A stretch of DNA of 64,000 nt from an uncultured bacterium (GCA_905215155.1 CAJMPJ010000013.1:19573-83572), one strand, 5' to 3'. Positions 7,698-19,345 are shown, counted from the first letter of the stretch. The notes: generated from the sequence alone by a model not told the origin. Program-made: numbers and translations.

Positions 7698-9617
7698 TTA
7701 AGCTAACTTGTGGAACATATGCCGAACCTTATCTATACGGCTATTCGGGCGGCGGGGTTGGCAAATAAATTTACCAATAGCTGGCTGGTATCCTTTTAAC
7801 TCTGTCAAGCAGACTCCCTGCCCATTTGTGAAATAAGTTAAATCGTTCCTGTATTCTTGAATACATCTAGCAGGGATTTCTCCTTTCAGAATGACCTCGT
7901 CATTCTTTATCTGAGTACTTACAATATCTGCACAATACCTTGGAGCATCATGATACGCCCGTGAGAGATATTCCTGCGGTGCATAAATTTCAAAGTGGAG
8001 ATATGGCTCTAATAGTTCTGTCCCTGCTTTTTTTAAAGCCTGCTCCAATACGATAGGGGAAAGCAGCCGAAAGTCTGCGGGGGTACTTACAGGACTATAA
8101 TACAATCCATATTCAAAACAGATTTTACAGTCTGTCACTTTCCATCCATACAGCCCCTGCTCGCAGCCATAAAGAACCCCCTCCATAACCGCATTTTGGA
8201 ACGATTGATTTAAATATCCAAGTGAAACTCTGCTTTCATACTGCACTCCGCTTCCAATAGGGAGCGGCTCTATGGACAACCCGACAGAAGCCCAGAAAGG
8301 ATTTGGCGGGACTTCTATGTGGATGGTATATTCTGCTTTTCTAAGCGGTCTTTCCATATATATAACAGTAGGCTCTTTTATTTCTGCCTCCACATGATAT
8401 TTTTCCTCAAGGATGGCACAAATGACTTCCATCTGCACATTCCCCAAAAAAGAAAGTATAATCTCATGCGTTGTAGTATCCACATAATATTTTAAAAGAG
8501 GGTCGCCATCTGAAATTTCTGTAAGTGCCCCAAGCAATATTTCCCGCTGTTCAGATTTCTTTACTGCAATCGTTGTTTGGAGCATAGGGAGAGGATTTTC
8601 AATAAATTTTCTCTGCGGCAACAGTATTTCGTTCCCCAAAATACTGTTTAGCTGCAAAACATCATTTGGTAAAATTACAATATCACCAGAGCAGGCTGTA
8701 TCGGATGAATATAATTCACCGTTTGTCGGAACACACATCTCTGTGATTTTTATTTTCTCTTTTTCAGATATTCTAATAACATCCCTCAAATGCAATGTTC
8801 CGCTATATATACGCACATAAACAAAACGCCGCCTTTTCTCTGAATATTCAATCTTAAAAACCTGCCCGCATAGTTCAGATTGACCTTCAGGCGTTGATGA
8901 ATAAAATTTACTGGCAATTACTTCTATAAGCTGCCGAATCCCCAGATTGTTTTTAGCGCTTCCGTGATAAACGGGAAATAACGTTCCGTTTTGGAATCTC
9001 CTGTTTTCTTCCTGTTCCAGTTCTGACATTTTAAACGGTTTCCCTGACATATATTTCTCTAATAGTTCATCGTTTCCCATAATTACCGCATCCCACTGTT
9101 CCATATCGTCATTGTCCGTTACATTTATATGGGGATGCTGCCCAACCTTTTGCTTCACTATAATTTCCGAAGAAAGCTTTGCTTTCATTTCCCGATATAC
9201 CATTGGCAAATCAATCCCCTCTTGGTCAATTTTATTGATGAAAAAAATTGTCGGAATCTTCATTATCTGTAGTGCATGAAACAGTATACGGGTCTGTGCC
9301 TGTATGCCATCCTTTGCAGAAACTAATAATACTGCTCCGTCTAATACGGATAAAGAACGGTATACTTCCGCCAAAAAATCCATATGGCCTGGCGTATCTA
9401 TAATGTTGACTTTTACATCCTCCCACTGAAAAGATGTCACTGCTGTCTGGATAGTGATTCCCCTTTGACGCTCCAAATTCATTGTATCTGTCCTTGTTGT
9501 GCCTTCATCTACGCTCCCTAGTTCTGCAATTGCACCACTGGTATACAATAAACTTTCCGTTAATGTTGTCTTTCCTGCGTCAACGTGAGCCAGAATGCCT
9601 AAGTTAATTATTTTCAT
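7698..9617 (-). CDS. tet(O): Tetracycline resistance ribosomal protection protein Tet(O)
   Basis: 639 residues, the usual length. It is an EF-G-like GTPase that binds the ribosome and releases tetracycline. G1 is AHVDAGKT at residues 10-17, followed by [14 protein letters not shown] and NKIDQEG. The C-terminal domain IV/V lines ([61 protein letters not shown]) are intact. Over its whole length it matches my memory of Tet(O) rather than Tet(W), Tet(M) or Tet(32), with only scattered substitutions; a short mosaic segment cannot be excluded without alignment. No frameshift is seen. Start: ATG at 9617, with AGGAGG 8 bases upstream. Its own promoter and attenuator leader are complete. Confidence 0.96.
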   Translation of the reverse strand: MKIINLGILAHVDAGKTTLTESLLYTSGAIAELGSVDEGTTRTDTMNLERQRGITIQTAVTSFQWEDVKVNIIDTPGHMDFLAEVYRSLSVLDGAVLLVSAKDGIQAQTRILFHALQIMKIPTIFFINKIDQEGIDLPMVYREMKAKLSSEIIVKQKVGQHPHINVTDNDDMEQWDAVIMGNDELLEKYMSGKPFKMSELEQEENRRFQNGTLFPVYHGSAKNNLGIRQLIEVIASKFYSSTPEGQSELCGQVFKIEYSEKRRRFVYVRIYSGTLHLRDVIRISEKEKIKITEMCVPTNGELYSSDTACSGDIVILPNDVLQLNSILGNEILLPQRKFIENPLPMLQTTIAVKKSEQREILLGALTEISDGDPLLKYYVDTTTHEIILSFLGNVQMEVICAILEEKYHVEAEIKEPTVIYMERPLRKAEYTIHIEVPPNPFWASVGLSIEPLPIGSGVQYESRVSLGYLNQSFQNAVMEGVLYGCEQGLYGWKVTDCKICFEYGLYYSPVSTPADFRLLSPIVLEQALKKAGTELLEPYLHFEIYAPQEYLSRAYHDAPRYCADIVSTQIKNDEVILKGEIPARCIQEYRNDLTYFTNGQGVCLTELKGYQPAIGKFICQPRRPNSRIDKVRHMFHKLA

Positions 9618-9658
9618 GTGATTTTCCTCCTATCAACACCCAAAAAAGGGCATAAAAA

Positions 9659-9690
9659 TACCCAGTGATAAATACTCCTATCACTGGGTA
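9659..9690 (-). promoter_or_regulatory. tet leader attenuator hairpin
   Basis: Perfect 12-base arms TACCCAGTGATA and TATCACTGGGTA with an 8-base loop, followed on the minus strand by TTTTTATGCCCTTTTTTG and then the tet(O) ribosome site. This is the well-known tet(M)/tet(O) leader structure, where tetracycline-slowed translation of a leader is proposed to relieve termination. Confidence 0.9.
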
Positions 9691-9841
9691 AATAACTCCA
9701 ATAGCCCCAAAACACTTATATGTTTTCGGGCATATAAAATTACATGATAAAAGTATTCTTAAACTGGGTACAAAAAACTAAGCCCCATATTAAAAGTGAA
9801 ACGGGACTGCTACTTTTTGTTCCCACTATCAAATTGACAGT

Positions 9842-9865
9842 TTATTTAAGAATACCTTGCCGCAT
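9842..9865 (-). CDS. tet(O) leader peptide (MRQGILK)
   Basis: A seven-codon frame with a GGAG ribosome site shortly after the promoter, as in Tn916 tet(M). Its codons lie in an arm (TATTCTTAAATAAACTG) that can pair with CAGTTTAAGAATA further downstream near 9735-9756, so ribosome position can change the fold. Confidence 0.7.
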   Translation of the reverse strand: MRQGILK

Positions 9866-9897
9866 ATTTATTAACTCCTTGTATAATACTGAATCTA

Positions 9898-9926
9898 ATT
9901 ATATTCCTTAACCCTTTATTTGTCAA
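9898..9926 (-). promoter_or_regulatory. tet(O) promoter
   Basis: On the minus strand TTGACA (9921-9926), a 17-base spacer, and TATAAT (9898-9903). Both hexamers are perfect sigma-A consensus. It lies about 280 bases upstream of the tet(O) start; the stretch between holds the leader and attenuator. Confidence 0.9.
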
Positions 9927-9944
9927 GCTGACAAACTAAAGCAG

Positions 9945-9970
9945 AAAAAGCGGCAGGATTTCCCCCTGCC
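9945..9970 (-). terminator. Terminator after tnpV
   Basis: Minus strand GGCAGG, 7-base loop, CCTGCC, then GCTTTTT. It separates tnpV from the tet(O) promoter. Confidence 0.65.
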
Positions 9971-9983
9971 ACTAATCATCTGT

Positions 9984-10358
9984 TTATGCAAAAATAATTT
10001 CCTTTTCCACAATCTCCCTCGCACAAGCCCTTATGTTATTGAGGCATCCTGTCCATTCTAAGGCGTTTTCTGCCTTTAGCTGTTCCGTTATGCCCTGTGC
10101 CTGTTTCATACCCTCTATGAGCCTTTCAAAGCGTTCCTGTGCCTGTCTGTTGATGTCGGCAAGGTAGGCGTTTAGCCTGCCGCTTGTAAGAAGATTGGTG
10201 TATGTAACTTTACGGTACTGTTTTAGATAATCTAAATGCCGTTGCCCCCAGATGCCTATTGCCTGTTCTTCTTCGGCGGGTACAGTTAAGCACGGTATCA
10301 AATAATCCCCTTGCCTTTCGTATTTGCCGCCCAGTTCCTCAAATAATGATTTTGCCAT
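9984..10358 (-). CDS. tnpV: TnpV-family transposon protein
   Basis: 124 residues. TnpV family features are [34 protein letters not shown] and a C-terminal [22 protein letters not shown]. TnpV was named in Tn4451/Tn4453; its biochemical role is unknown to me. GGAGG sits 9 bases before the ATG, within the last codons of the truncated methylase-helicase, so the two now overlap by 20 bases. It is the first gene inside the right end of the tet(O) element. A second member is overprinted at 15870-16214. Confidence 0.85.
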   Translation of the reverse strand: MAKSLFEELGGKYERQGDYLIPCLTVPAEEEQAIGIWGQRHLDYLKQYRKVTYTNLLTSGRLNAYLADINRQAQERFERLIEGMKQAQGITEQLKAENALEWTGCLNNIRACAREIVEKEIIFA

Positions 10359-10404
10359 TGTCTGTTACCTCCACATTCTTTTTTATTTTGAATGTCCGCA
10401 AAAT

Positions 10405-10420
10405 CCGTCCTACATCAGAA
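10405..10420. other. Probable right end of the nested tet(O) element
   Basis: The methylase-helicase reads normally up to GWKPSD and then changes to an unrelated short tail. The switch falls right after TCTGA on the minus strand (GA at 10416-10415), which suits large serine recombinases that cross over at GA. The left end and the rest of the helicase gene must lie left of base 1. Junction placed to within a few bases. Confidence 0.7.
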
Positions 10421-13400
10421 GGCTTCCAGCCTACATCCAGATGATGCAGGGCAATCAGACGGTCCTGCACGTTGGTACCGGCACCCATTTTAGCGGTAGA
10501 ACCCAGTAAAAAACGAACCTGTCCGGATTTTACTTTACTGAACAGATCCGTTTTCTTCACTTCCGTATTGGCATCATGAATAAATGCGATCTCTGCTTCC
10601 GGCACTCCTTTTGCCATGAGTTTCTTTTTCAGGTCATCATAAACATTGAATGTTCCATCCCCTTTCGGTGTGCTGAGGTCGCAAAAAATGAGCTGGGCAG
10701 ACCGTTTTGATGCCGTCTCTTTCCAGATAGCAAAGCTCTTCTCCACACAGGCACAGATTTTACTGTCCCCATCATCCGGAAGCAATGGATTCACAAGACG
10801 CTGATCCAGTGCCAGCTTCCTTCCATCATTGGTCACTTTCAGCATATTGTCAACAGAAGAATCCACACCGCCGTCCCGGATTACTTCTGCACGTTCTCCA
10901 AGGCTTTCCACGATCTCTTTCTGGTGCTCGGATGGTTTTAAAACCACCGTTTCATATTCCGCTTCCGGCACCGGAAGTTCCAGCTGGTCTGCCGTCTTAA
11001 TGTCAGCAATCTCCTTAAACATGCTCATAAGTTCCGGGATATTGTAAAATCTGGCAAATCTGGATTTTGCCCGGTATCCGGTACCCTCCGGAGCCAGTTC
11101 GATACTGGTCACAACTTCACCAAAGGTGGAAGCCCAGGAATCAAAATGTCCCAGCCCCATCCGGTTCAGTTTTCCATACTGCAGGTAACGCTGCATGGTA
11201 TAAAGCTCTGTCATGCTGTTGCTGACCGGAGTACCTGTCGCAAAGGTAATGCCTTTCCCGCCGGTGATCTCATCCAGATACTGGCATTTGTTGAACATGT
11301 CTGCCGATTTCTGTGCTTCATTCTGGGCAATGCCTGCCACATTCCTCATTTTTGTGTAAAGGAATGCATTTTTGTAATAATGTGCTTCATCCACATACAG
11401 ACGGTCTACACCCAGTTCTTCAAACGTTACCACATCATCCTTTTTCTCTTTGTTCTCCAGCTTTTCCAGACGCCTCCGGAGACTCTTTTTGGTCTTTTCC
11501 AACTGTTTTACCGTAAAACGGCTGCCATCACTTTCCAGCTTTGCCTGCTGAATTCCTGCTTCCAGTTCTTCGATCTGCTCTTCGATAATCTTTTTCTGGC
11601 GTTCTTCCGATAAGGGGATCCTCTCAAACTGGGAATGTCCGATGATCACTGCGTCATAGCTGCCCATTGCGATTCTGGCACAGAACTTCTTGCGGTTTGC
11701 CGGTTCAAAATCTTTTTTCGTTGCCACAAGGATATTGGCTCCCGGATAAAGCTGTAGAAACTCTGCGCCCCACTGCTCCGTCAGGTGGTTGGGAACTACA
11801 AAAAGGCTTTTCTGGGCAATACCAAGACGTTTGCTCTCCATAGCTGCAGCTACCATCTCATAGGTCTTTCCACTTCCCACTACATGGGCAAGCAGGACAT
11901 TATCCCCATAAAGCTGATGGGCAACGGCATTTTTCTGGTGCGGACGAAGCTCTATTTCCGGATTCATTCCCGGAAAGGTCAGATGGCTGCCATCGTATTC
12001 CCTGGGACGGATAGAATTGAAGCGTTCATTATAAATCTGGCACAGCTTTTCCCTCCGTTCCTGGTCCCTGAAGATCCAGTCCTTAAATGCTTCCTTGATT
12101 GCATCCTGTTTCTGGGTTGCCAGCATCGTTTCTTTTTTATTCAACACACGGATTTCATTTCCCTCGGCATCCATCTTTGTGTCATAGATCCGTACATCTT
12201 TTAAATTCAGGGTTTCTTCCAGAATCTTATAGGCATTGATCCTGCTGGTGCCATACGTTGCTGTGGTCAGCACATTCCGGTCACTGTCCGCATTTTTACC
12301 GCTGATATTCCATGCACCGCTGGCTTCCGAATACCGGATATCAATTACCCTTCCGACCAGATACCCCGGGGTATCAAATAGTTCTTCCATAAAATCCCGG
12401 TATATTTCCGGGGCGATCCATGTGGCACCAAGCCGAACTTCAATCTCTGATGCATCCAGGTCTACCGGCTGCACCTGTTCCAAAGCATATACATTGCTGG
12501 TAAATTCCGAATGGTTTTCCGCAAAGATTCTTGCCGTTTTCAGCTTCTCCCGGACATTCCCGGATAGATATTCATCCGCAGTCTCCCACTGTCCATTGAC
12601 CGGATCCCGAAAGATTACTCCTGTCAGTTCTTCTGCAACTTTCTCTTCCGTCTTACCTGTCAGCCCTGCCATATAAGGAAGATCAACCCTGGCTTTTTCA
12701 TTCAGGGAAATCGTCAGGGCTTCCGCCGCAGTTTCCACACTGGTCACAGCCACTGCTTTCTTAATCGTCCGCTTGGTAAACATATCCGCTTTCCGCTTTA
12801 ACGTACCATCTTCGTTGAGTTCCTCCAACGAACAGAGCAGACAATAAGAAGAGTCATCGGAGAATGCCCGTTTGTTTGCATTGCTTCCGATGACTCCATA
12901 TTTTTCCGTATAGGCATCATAGACCTGATTCAGTCTGACCTGAAGGTCCTGTATCGCCTCATCCGTTGCATTTTCCTCCATCTGCAGGGCGATCAACTCC
13001 CGGACCACCTCACGGATCTCCACCATACCCTTTATACGTTCCGCTGTGGCTGCCGGCAGCTTCACCGGATTCATCAGGGAATTCACACGGTAATAGATCT
13101 GGTCATCCACCACGGTAAAACTGTAGTTCCGGACAGACGGATCTGCCGGAATGCTCTCCATGATCTCATCCAGTTCTGTTTCTGCCGTTACTGCAGGACC
13201 CATCGTTCCATGGATTTTTACTGCGGCATCTTCCAGCTGTTCCGCCAGGTCTGCCCCTTCCAGCGGAAGGCAGGCAGTCTCCATGCCATATGGTCCGGAT
13301 ACCTCTGCCATTGTTCCAAGTACCATTTCCGGATGGGTAATAAAATACTGGTTTATGGTAATCCCATTATTATCCTCTCCAAGAGCAACCCATTCCGGCT

Positions 13401-15869
13401 CTTCCATGGAAATGCTCTCCCTCTTCTGGAAAAACAGAATGTCGGCACTGACTTCGGTTCCTGCATTCGCCTTAAAAGCATTGTTCGGAAGACGGATCGC
13501 CCCTAGAAGCTCTGCCCTCTCTACCAGATACTTCCTTACCTCCGGCGATGCTTTATCCATGGTTCCCTTGGTTGTGATCAGGGCAGCCACGCCACCCGGG
13601 CGTAACTGGTCAATGGTCTTTGCAAGGAAATAGTCGTGGATCATAAAATTATACTTGTCATACTGGCGGTCATTCACTTTATAGGAACCAAAAGGGACAT
13701 TCCCGATTGCCACATCAAAAAAGTCATTGGGATAATCGGTCTTTTCAAATCCTTTGATCTGGATATCAGCGTTCGGATAAAGCAATTTTGCAATCCTTCC
13801 GCTGATGCTGTCCAGTTCCACTCCATAAAGCCGGGACTGCTGTAACTTGTCCGGAAGCATTCCAAAAAAGTTTCCTACACCCATGGACGGTTCCAGAATG
13901 TTTCCCTTTTCAAATCCCAGATTCTGAAGCACCTGATACATGCTCTCGATGATAACAGGCTGTGTATAATGGGCATTCAGCGTGGATTCCCTTGCCGCCG
14001 CATACTCCTCTTTGGTAAGCAGATCTTTCAGTTCCTGATACTCGTCACTCCAGGAAGCTTTGCTTTCATCAAAGGCATCCGGCAAGCCTCCCCAGCCAAC
14101 ATAGTTTGACATGATTTCCTGCTCCTCTGGGGATGCATAACGGTTCTCACTTTCACATTTTTTCAGAACCTGGATCGCCATCACATTAGCTCTGAATTTT
14201 TCTTTTGCTGTTCCGTAGCCCAGCTGGTCATCCGTAATATGAAAATTAACTGCCGGTATCTCAACAGACAAATCCCGCTCTCTTTGCCCATACTCATTCC
14301 AGACACGTTCCGATATTTGCCGGAAATAGATGGATTCATTTTCCATGATACTGTAGCTGACTTCCTGAAGTTCTTCCAGGTTCGTTGCATTTTCAATATC
14401 CTCATGATACTGAAAATAAAGGGCTTCCCGTTCCAGTACCATCTCCAGCCGTTCCAGTTCCGGTTCGGACATCCGCTCCCAGATATCATTTTTTTCCGTA
14501 TGGATGGTAAACCCTTCCCCGTCATCGTGGTATTCCACCGTATAATGCAGGATATCCTGCTCCCCACGTATCTCACAGGTAAAATCATATTCCGTCGTCC
14601 TGCTCACTGAAGAATACTGGCGGTTTACCAAAACCAGGTTCTGCACGTCTTCTGCCCTTAATGGCTGCCCGCTTTCTTCCGGCTTGTCTTCCACATTTTC
14701 TTCCGTATGAACTACCTCATGAACTTCCTCAGTTTTTTCCGGAACCTCCTCCGTTTCCAGTGACTGCTTTACTTCCTCCATCTCAGCAAGACGCTGTGCT
14801 TCCTGCCGTTCTTCATACTTTTCCAGCTCTTCCGGTGACAAAAAATCATCCATCCGGATCAGCTGCCTCGTCCTGGAAGCTGCCTGTTTCCACTTGACCA
14901 GTGTTGTCAGGCTTGGGTTGGAAATCTGACCTTTGCTCAAACGGATCCCTTTTGCATCATGCCACTCATCGGAAAGATCGCTTCCCTGGATACCGGGTGT
15001 GCATCCTCCGTCTCCATACTCATGTTTTAAGAAGTCGGCTGCTTCTTTTTCATCGTGGTGTTCCATGAAAAATTCATAGATACGGTTCCTTCCGCCAGCT
15101 ACATTTCCACCCCTACGTAAAACAGAGTCAATCTCATCCTGCGTAATAAAAGCCATTTCCGGCGGTGTTACACTTTCTTCCTGCCGTCTCCAATCGAGCG
15201 TCCTTCCAAGGTCATAGACCCTCTGCTTGTATATCGGATTATTCCGGATCTGGTACCTCATATAGTTTTCCGGATGACGTTCCATATCCCGTTCCAGTTC
15301 CACAAGCATCTGGTAATACTCCCTTGTCTGTTCCGGATCATCCAGACCTGCACGGAACCTTTCGGTCGTTTCGGTATGGCTGTATATTCCCCTGATAGCC
15401 CCGGTATCCCTGAAATGCAGTGCCAGCTGGCTGGAAAGCTCATCACATTCCACTTTAATGGAATTTTGCATAATCACGTTGGAAACATAAGTCCCCGCAT
15501 CATACATATCCTGAATGCGGTTTGCCGCTTCTTCCCAGGTAAGCATACGGTCATAATTGCGTCTTGCGGATTCCCCACGTCGGAAACGCATACCATCCCC
15601 GTCATACCAGACGCTGAATTTCTGTCCTGAAAACTCAAACCCTTTCCCGCCGGTACCATATTCCTGGATGAGAAAACTTCTCAGCTCCTCATGGTCAATT
15701 CCCTCTACAAGCTTTGCAGTGATATGGAATAACGTATTCTTCCGTCCGCTTCCGGTACGAAGCACATCATCCACGATCTCATCCGAAACAAAAAAAGCGG
15801 CTGGCTGTGTGAGTGCAGCTGCCGCTTTCCTGATCTCTCCAAACTGTTCTTCCTCTGTGGGAAACAGGC

Positions 15870-16214
15870 TTAATTGTATATAATCTCCTGAACCACCAGT
15901 TCCTCTGCCTGCGCCCGGATCCGGTTCATGTGACGAGTCCATGCCATGCTGTCGGCTGATTTCTCCGGTGCCGGGTCTTTCTCTAGAAGCTGCATGGTCA
16001 GGTCTTCCACTTTCTGTCTGGCTTCGCTGTCCACTTCCATCAGATGTCTGTCCAGCCTGTTCTGCAGTGCCAGTATGCTGAATCTGGCTTTCTTGTGGTT
16101 CCTCAGATATTCCTTCCGCATCATCCCGTATTTCCCGATGGTCCCCCTGGTCTCCTCCAGTTTGATATCCGGGATCAGATAATCCCCGTTCCTGCTGTAA
16201 GTGATCTCTCTCAT
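15870..16214 (-). CDS. tnpV: TnpV-family protein overprinted within the methylase-helicase gene
   Basis: 114 residues: [21 protein letters not shown], then [20 protein letters not shown] and a C-terminal [23 protein letters not shown]. This is the same family as the tnpV at 9984-10358. It lies wholly inside the larger gene on the same strand in another frame. AGGAGG is 8 bases upstream of its ATG. The larger protein is low-complexity in exactly this part (residues about 294-408, rich in G, Q, D, E, R, S), so the DNA seems to be shaped by the TnpV frame. Confidence 0.75.
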   Translation of the reverse strand: MREITYSRNGDYLIPDIKLEETRGTIGKYGMMRKEYLRNHKKARFSILALQNRLDRHLMEVDSEARQKVEDLTMQLLEKDPAPEKSADSMAWTRHMNRIRAQAEELVVQEIIYN

Positions 16215-17111
16215 GCTCTGTTTCCTCCTTGTTTTCTTCTATCTTTGTCTCTCTGGTATTTTCTTCGCTTTCATGAATTAACGTGTTAAATTCATTATAG
16301 ACCACTTCCGATTCTTTTGCAACCGTTTTCCTGTCATTTTCCAGATCCATGAGGACATACCGTCCAAGCTGCATCAGAATTGGTCGGCAGATCTCATTGA
16401 CCGCTGTGCCAAGGTGCCCAAGCACACGGAGATCATTAAAATCTGTGATGTGCCGCAGGCTGTCCGCAGACAGATACTCTTCCGTATCTATCCCGCACCG
16501 CTTTAATAGGACATACCATACACTGTCGGTCATAAGGTCCCGGAACTCTACTTCCTGGTTCTGCTCATCCAGTTCTTCCAGAAATGTCCCCTGCACATCC
16601 AGTTTCAGTTCATTAAAAGCATCCGGAAGCCACTCCCGCACACTTTCCTGTGCTGCCTGATGCAGGGTTCCGGCAAGCCCGCCATCTCCTTCGTCCAATC
16701 CATACGCTCTCTGCAGATAATCTGCCGCAATGGAGCGGTCATCCTGTGGCAGCAGCCACAAAGCCGGGTCTTTCCCCAGATTCCGCACCTTATAAGTATC
16801 CGAAATATCAAACACATACCGCAGGCGGTTTTTCGGGCTGGATGTATAATCAATCAGGGCAATGCCTTTTGACCCTTTCTTGATCCATCGGTACATCCGC
16901 TTATTCCATACCTCCATGGATGCCACGGCAGTTGCTTCCGGTCTCTGGGCAAAGATCAGGAGCTGTTCATCAAAGGTGTATTTATATAACCGGGATGCGG
17001 TATCCAGAAAACGCATCCACTCTTCCGGCTTTGCTGCAATGTCCTTTGCGACTTCTTCTGTCAGCTGTTCCATGGCATATAGTTTATTTGCCATATCTGT
17101 TCATCCTCCTC

Positions 17112-17753
17112 TCATTCTATCGTCGTTTCCCGTTTTTTCTTCACACCGGATGTTTTCTGACCGGATGTGATCTTTTTCCGGTTTTCCTCCAGGGATTCCT
17201 TGATTGATTTTTTATGTGGTTTCTCATATCCATAATTCTCTGCTTCCTTTTCTGCTACTTTCAGATTGATATCATTCAAATCCACAGAGTATTGAATCTG
17301 CTCCATAGGAAGGATCTGTTTTTCCCGGAAAGAAAAATAGGACTGGTCATTTCCAAGAATTACATGGTCAATCACAGGGATTCCTGCCAGCATACAAAGC
17401 TTCTGCATCCTGCCTGTAAGTGCAATGTCCTCCTTCGAGGGTTTCAGGTTGCCGCTTGGATGGTTGTGGAACAAAAGAATGGAAGCGGCATTCGATAAGA
17501 ACGCCGCCTTTAATACTTCCCTCGGATGCACCAGTGACTGGTTCAGTGTCCCCATACTGATGATGGTCATGTTGATGGGAACATTGTCACTCCGAAGATG
17601 AACCACTCCTACCACCTCCCGGTCATAGTCTTTAAAGGTATCTCCCAATACCCGGATCGCATCTTCCGGTGTAGAGATCTCTTCCTCACTCAGGAGCGGA
17701 GCTTCTTTTACAAGCCGAACCGATACCTGGTCAATTCCGTATTTTCTTCTCAC
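17112..17753 (-). CDS. RadC-like JAB-domain protein
   Basis: 213 residues with the RadC/JAB metalloprotease-like domain: HLRSDNVPINMTIISMGTLNQSLVHPREVLKAA, then HNHPSGNLKPSKED with H96, H98 and D109 as likely metal ligands, and PVIDHVILG. A basic tail follows (residues 180-213, KKKRE). RadC-like proteins are frequent in ICEs and phage islands and may act on DNA ends or restriction defence; the exact role is unsettled. It lies 17 bases upstream of the methylase-helicase in one operon and overlaps the small gene before it. Confidence 0.88.
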   Translation of the reverse strand: MRRKYGIDQVSVRLVKEAPLLSEEEISTPEDAIRVLGDTFKDYDREVVGVVHLRSDNVPINMTIISMGTLNQSLVHPREVLKAAFLSNAASILLFHNHPSGNLKPSKEDIALTGRMQKLCMLAGIPVIDHVILGNDQSYFSFREKQILPMEQIQYSVDLNDINLKVAEKEAENYGYEKPHKKSIKESLEENRKKITSGQKTSGVKKKRETTIE

Positions 17754-17877
17754 TTTCTGATGCTCCTCTCTGTAAGGGAATATGAAGAATAAACTCCTGC
17801 TCTTTTTGTGACTCCAGGCATTTCCGGAGATATCCGGATAGCCTTTTTCTTTCTTCTTCTTTCATTTTGCTGCTCAT
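17731..17877 (-). CDS. Small charged protein (48 aa)
   Basis: A short frame MSSKMKEEERKRLSGYLRK...EKKIRN. Its ATG overlaps the stop of the upstream gene (ATGA), its 3' end overlaps the RadC-like gene start by 23 bases, and GAGGGAGA precedes it. Translational coupling on both sides argues for a real gene. No domain recognised. Confidence 0.6.
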   Translation of the reverse strand: MSSKMKEEERKRLSGYLRKCLESQKEQEFILHIPLQRGASESEKKIRN

Positions 17878-18185
17878 TCCCTGTCTCCCTCCATAACCTC
17901 TTCCATTACATCTGCAATACGTCCAAGTTCCGTTACAAGGGAAGGGAACTCATAACTGTTTCTGGCTTTTCCAATCTGATCCAGTAAAAATTCCGGTACA
18001 TTGTTGATTGCCTCCGCTATCAATGCTTTTACCTTTAAATCCTGAAGAGCCAGAAGTTCTTTGAGTCCAAATTCTTCACCAAAAACTTCCTTGTACCGGA
18101 TTAACTCGCTTTCAAGGCTATCCGGTTCTAACCGTCTTTCAAATTTTTCTCTTATATCATCACCATATAAACACCATTCTGACAT
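17874..18185 (-). CDS. Hypothetical protein (103 aa)
   Basis: Starts MSEWCLYGDDIREKFERRLEP; the ATG at 18185 is preferred because GAGGAG is 7 bases upstream. Predicted mostly helical and acidic (ends RIADVMEEVMEGDRE). It begins an operon with the small gene, the RadC-like gene and the methylase-helicase, after a terminator. I do not recognise the family. Confidence 0.65.
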   Translation of the reverse strand: MSEWCLYGDDIREKFERRLEPDSLESELIRYKEVFGEEFGLKELLALQDLKVKALIAEAINNVPEFLLDQIGKARNSYEFPSLVTELGRIADVMEEVMEGDRE

Positions 18186-18207
18186 ATACATTCTCCTCGC
18201 TTTCAAC

Positions 18208-18236
18208 AAAGCGGGAACCGTAACCGCAGTTCCCGC
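18208..18236 (-). terminator. Terminator after DUF5688 gene
   Basis: Perfect arms GCGGGAAC (18211-18218) and GTTCCCGC (18229-18236), followed by TTTGTTG on the minus strand. Confidence 0.65.
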
Positions 18237-18250
18237 CCCAAAATATTTTC

Positions 18251-19339
18251 TTACATTACCATAGCCGTATCTCTCGTTTTACCCTGTGGCTTTCCCAGGA
18301 CGTTCCCGGCTTTCACCTCTTCCTTCGCCTTTTCCAGCTTTCCATGAAGCCCGATTTTCTCTGCCGGCTTTTCTGCCGCAGCCGCTTTTTCTTTATCCAG
18401 ACGTGCTTCCCGTTTCTCCGCATTTTCTATCACGGCTGTTCTGCCATCACAAAACTGCACTTTATCCGAAAGAATATCTTCCGGTGCTACTTCTGTTGCA
18501 TTGACTTCTTTTACCATGGCATTCAGGGCTTTCACATCGAAATCCCCATTATCCGGCAACAGAAGTGTTTCATGGATGGAGGAAGGCAGGATATAAAAAT
18601 CACCCTTCATAAACTCCCCGATCTGTTTGCGGATATCCTCATGCAGGATCAGGGAAGCAGCATTCATTTTCGTTTCATTCGTCAGGCAAAACATGGGCAT
18701 AAAAAATTCCTCTGCCCTTCTGTCTCCGTTCAACAGGTTCTGAGGTTTTTCTCCCATAATCGAGGACTCCATCAGATCATTTATTGAGTATAAAGCCGGT
18801 CCACGGTTCTTATCCGATGCCATCGCATCCTGATGGAGCGTCTGTACATCAATCTTCCACGCCTCTAAAAGTGCTTTGGTCACGGAAACAGAAGCAATGC
18901 CGTCTTTATTTTCCGACAGGTTGACCGTATAATAAGCTGCGAAATCCCCATGCATGGTCACAGCTTTATCTTCCAGCCATTCCCTGTTCTTTTCCGGGTC
19001 GCACATCCTGACCTGCAGCTTGTCCTTGACATTCCCGTAATCCATCATGCCATTTACATCAACGTCCAGATCCGTATCCATTTTTTCAATCCAAAGGTCT
19101 GCCACATCCCCTACACAGGCATCCGGATTTTTCCCGTTCCGGTATTCCTGGTAAAAGGAATCCAGATATACATTCGGTGTGATATTAGTATCTTTTGCGG
19201 GAATGACCACCGCCGTCAAGGTCAGCCCGTTCTTCTTTACTACTTCCTGCAGATGGATATTGGCATCCGCATATTTTTCCGGAAGATAGTCCTTCACATT
19301 GTCCTTCACATATTCAAAAAAATCTTTTCTGTTCATCAT
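18251..19339 (-). CDS. DUF5688-family protein
   Basis: 362 residues from the ATG at 19339, with GGGGG 9 bases upstream; a TTG six bases earlier is less likely. The opening MMNRKDFFEYVKDNVKDYLPEKY and the part around residues 200-270 (DRRAEEFFMPMFCLTNETKMNAASLILHED, FYILPSSIHETLLLP) match the DUF5688 type common in Firmicute ICEs. The last 60 residues are a charged Ala/Glu/Lys tail. Function unknown. It lies between the surface adhesin and the RadC operon. Confidence 0.75.
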   Translation of the reverse strand: MMNRKDFFEYVKDNVKDYLPEKYADANIHLQEVVKKNGLTLTAVVIPAKDTNITPNVYLDSFYQEYRNGKNPDACVGDVADLWIEKMDTDLDVDVNGMMDYGNVKDKLQVRMCDPEKNREWLEDKAVTMHGDFAAYYTVNLSENKDGIASVSVTKALLEAWKIDVQTLHQDAMASDKNRGPALYSINDLMESSIMGEKPQNLLNGDRRAEEFFMPMFCLTNETKMNAASLILHEDIRKQIGEFMKGDFYILPSSIHETLLLPDNGDFDVKALNAMVKEVNATEVAPEDILSDKVQFCDGRTAVIENAEKREARLDKEKAAAAEKPAEKIGLHGKLEKAKEEVKAGNVLGKPQGKTRDTAMVM

Positions 19340-19345
19340 ACGCAA

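Larger units (their letters stand above)
10339..17094 (-). pseudogene. N6-DNA methylase / SNF2-type helicase (LtrC-like), truncated by insertion
   Basis: 2251 residues, very large but typical for ICE methylase-helicases. An N-terminal region and a hydrophilic linker are followed by an adenine methylase domain ([13 protein letters not shown] as motif I, AIGNVPFG as the NPPF-like motif IV). A SNF2-type helicase then has [12 protein letters not shown] as Walker [10 protein letters not shown] as motif II and [15 protein letters not shown] near motif V. The protein ends [20 protein letters not shown], where relatives continue LTQRNGRILRQG, so motif VI and the C-terminal third are lost to the nested element. 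Such proteins are thought to protect or process element DNA during transfer. The methylase half may still work; the helicase probably does not. Confidence 0.88.
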
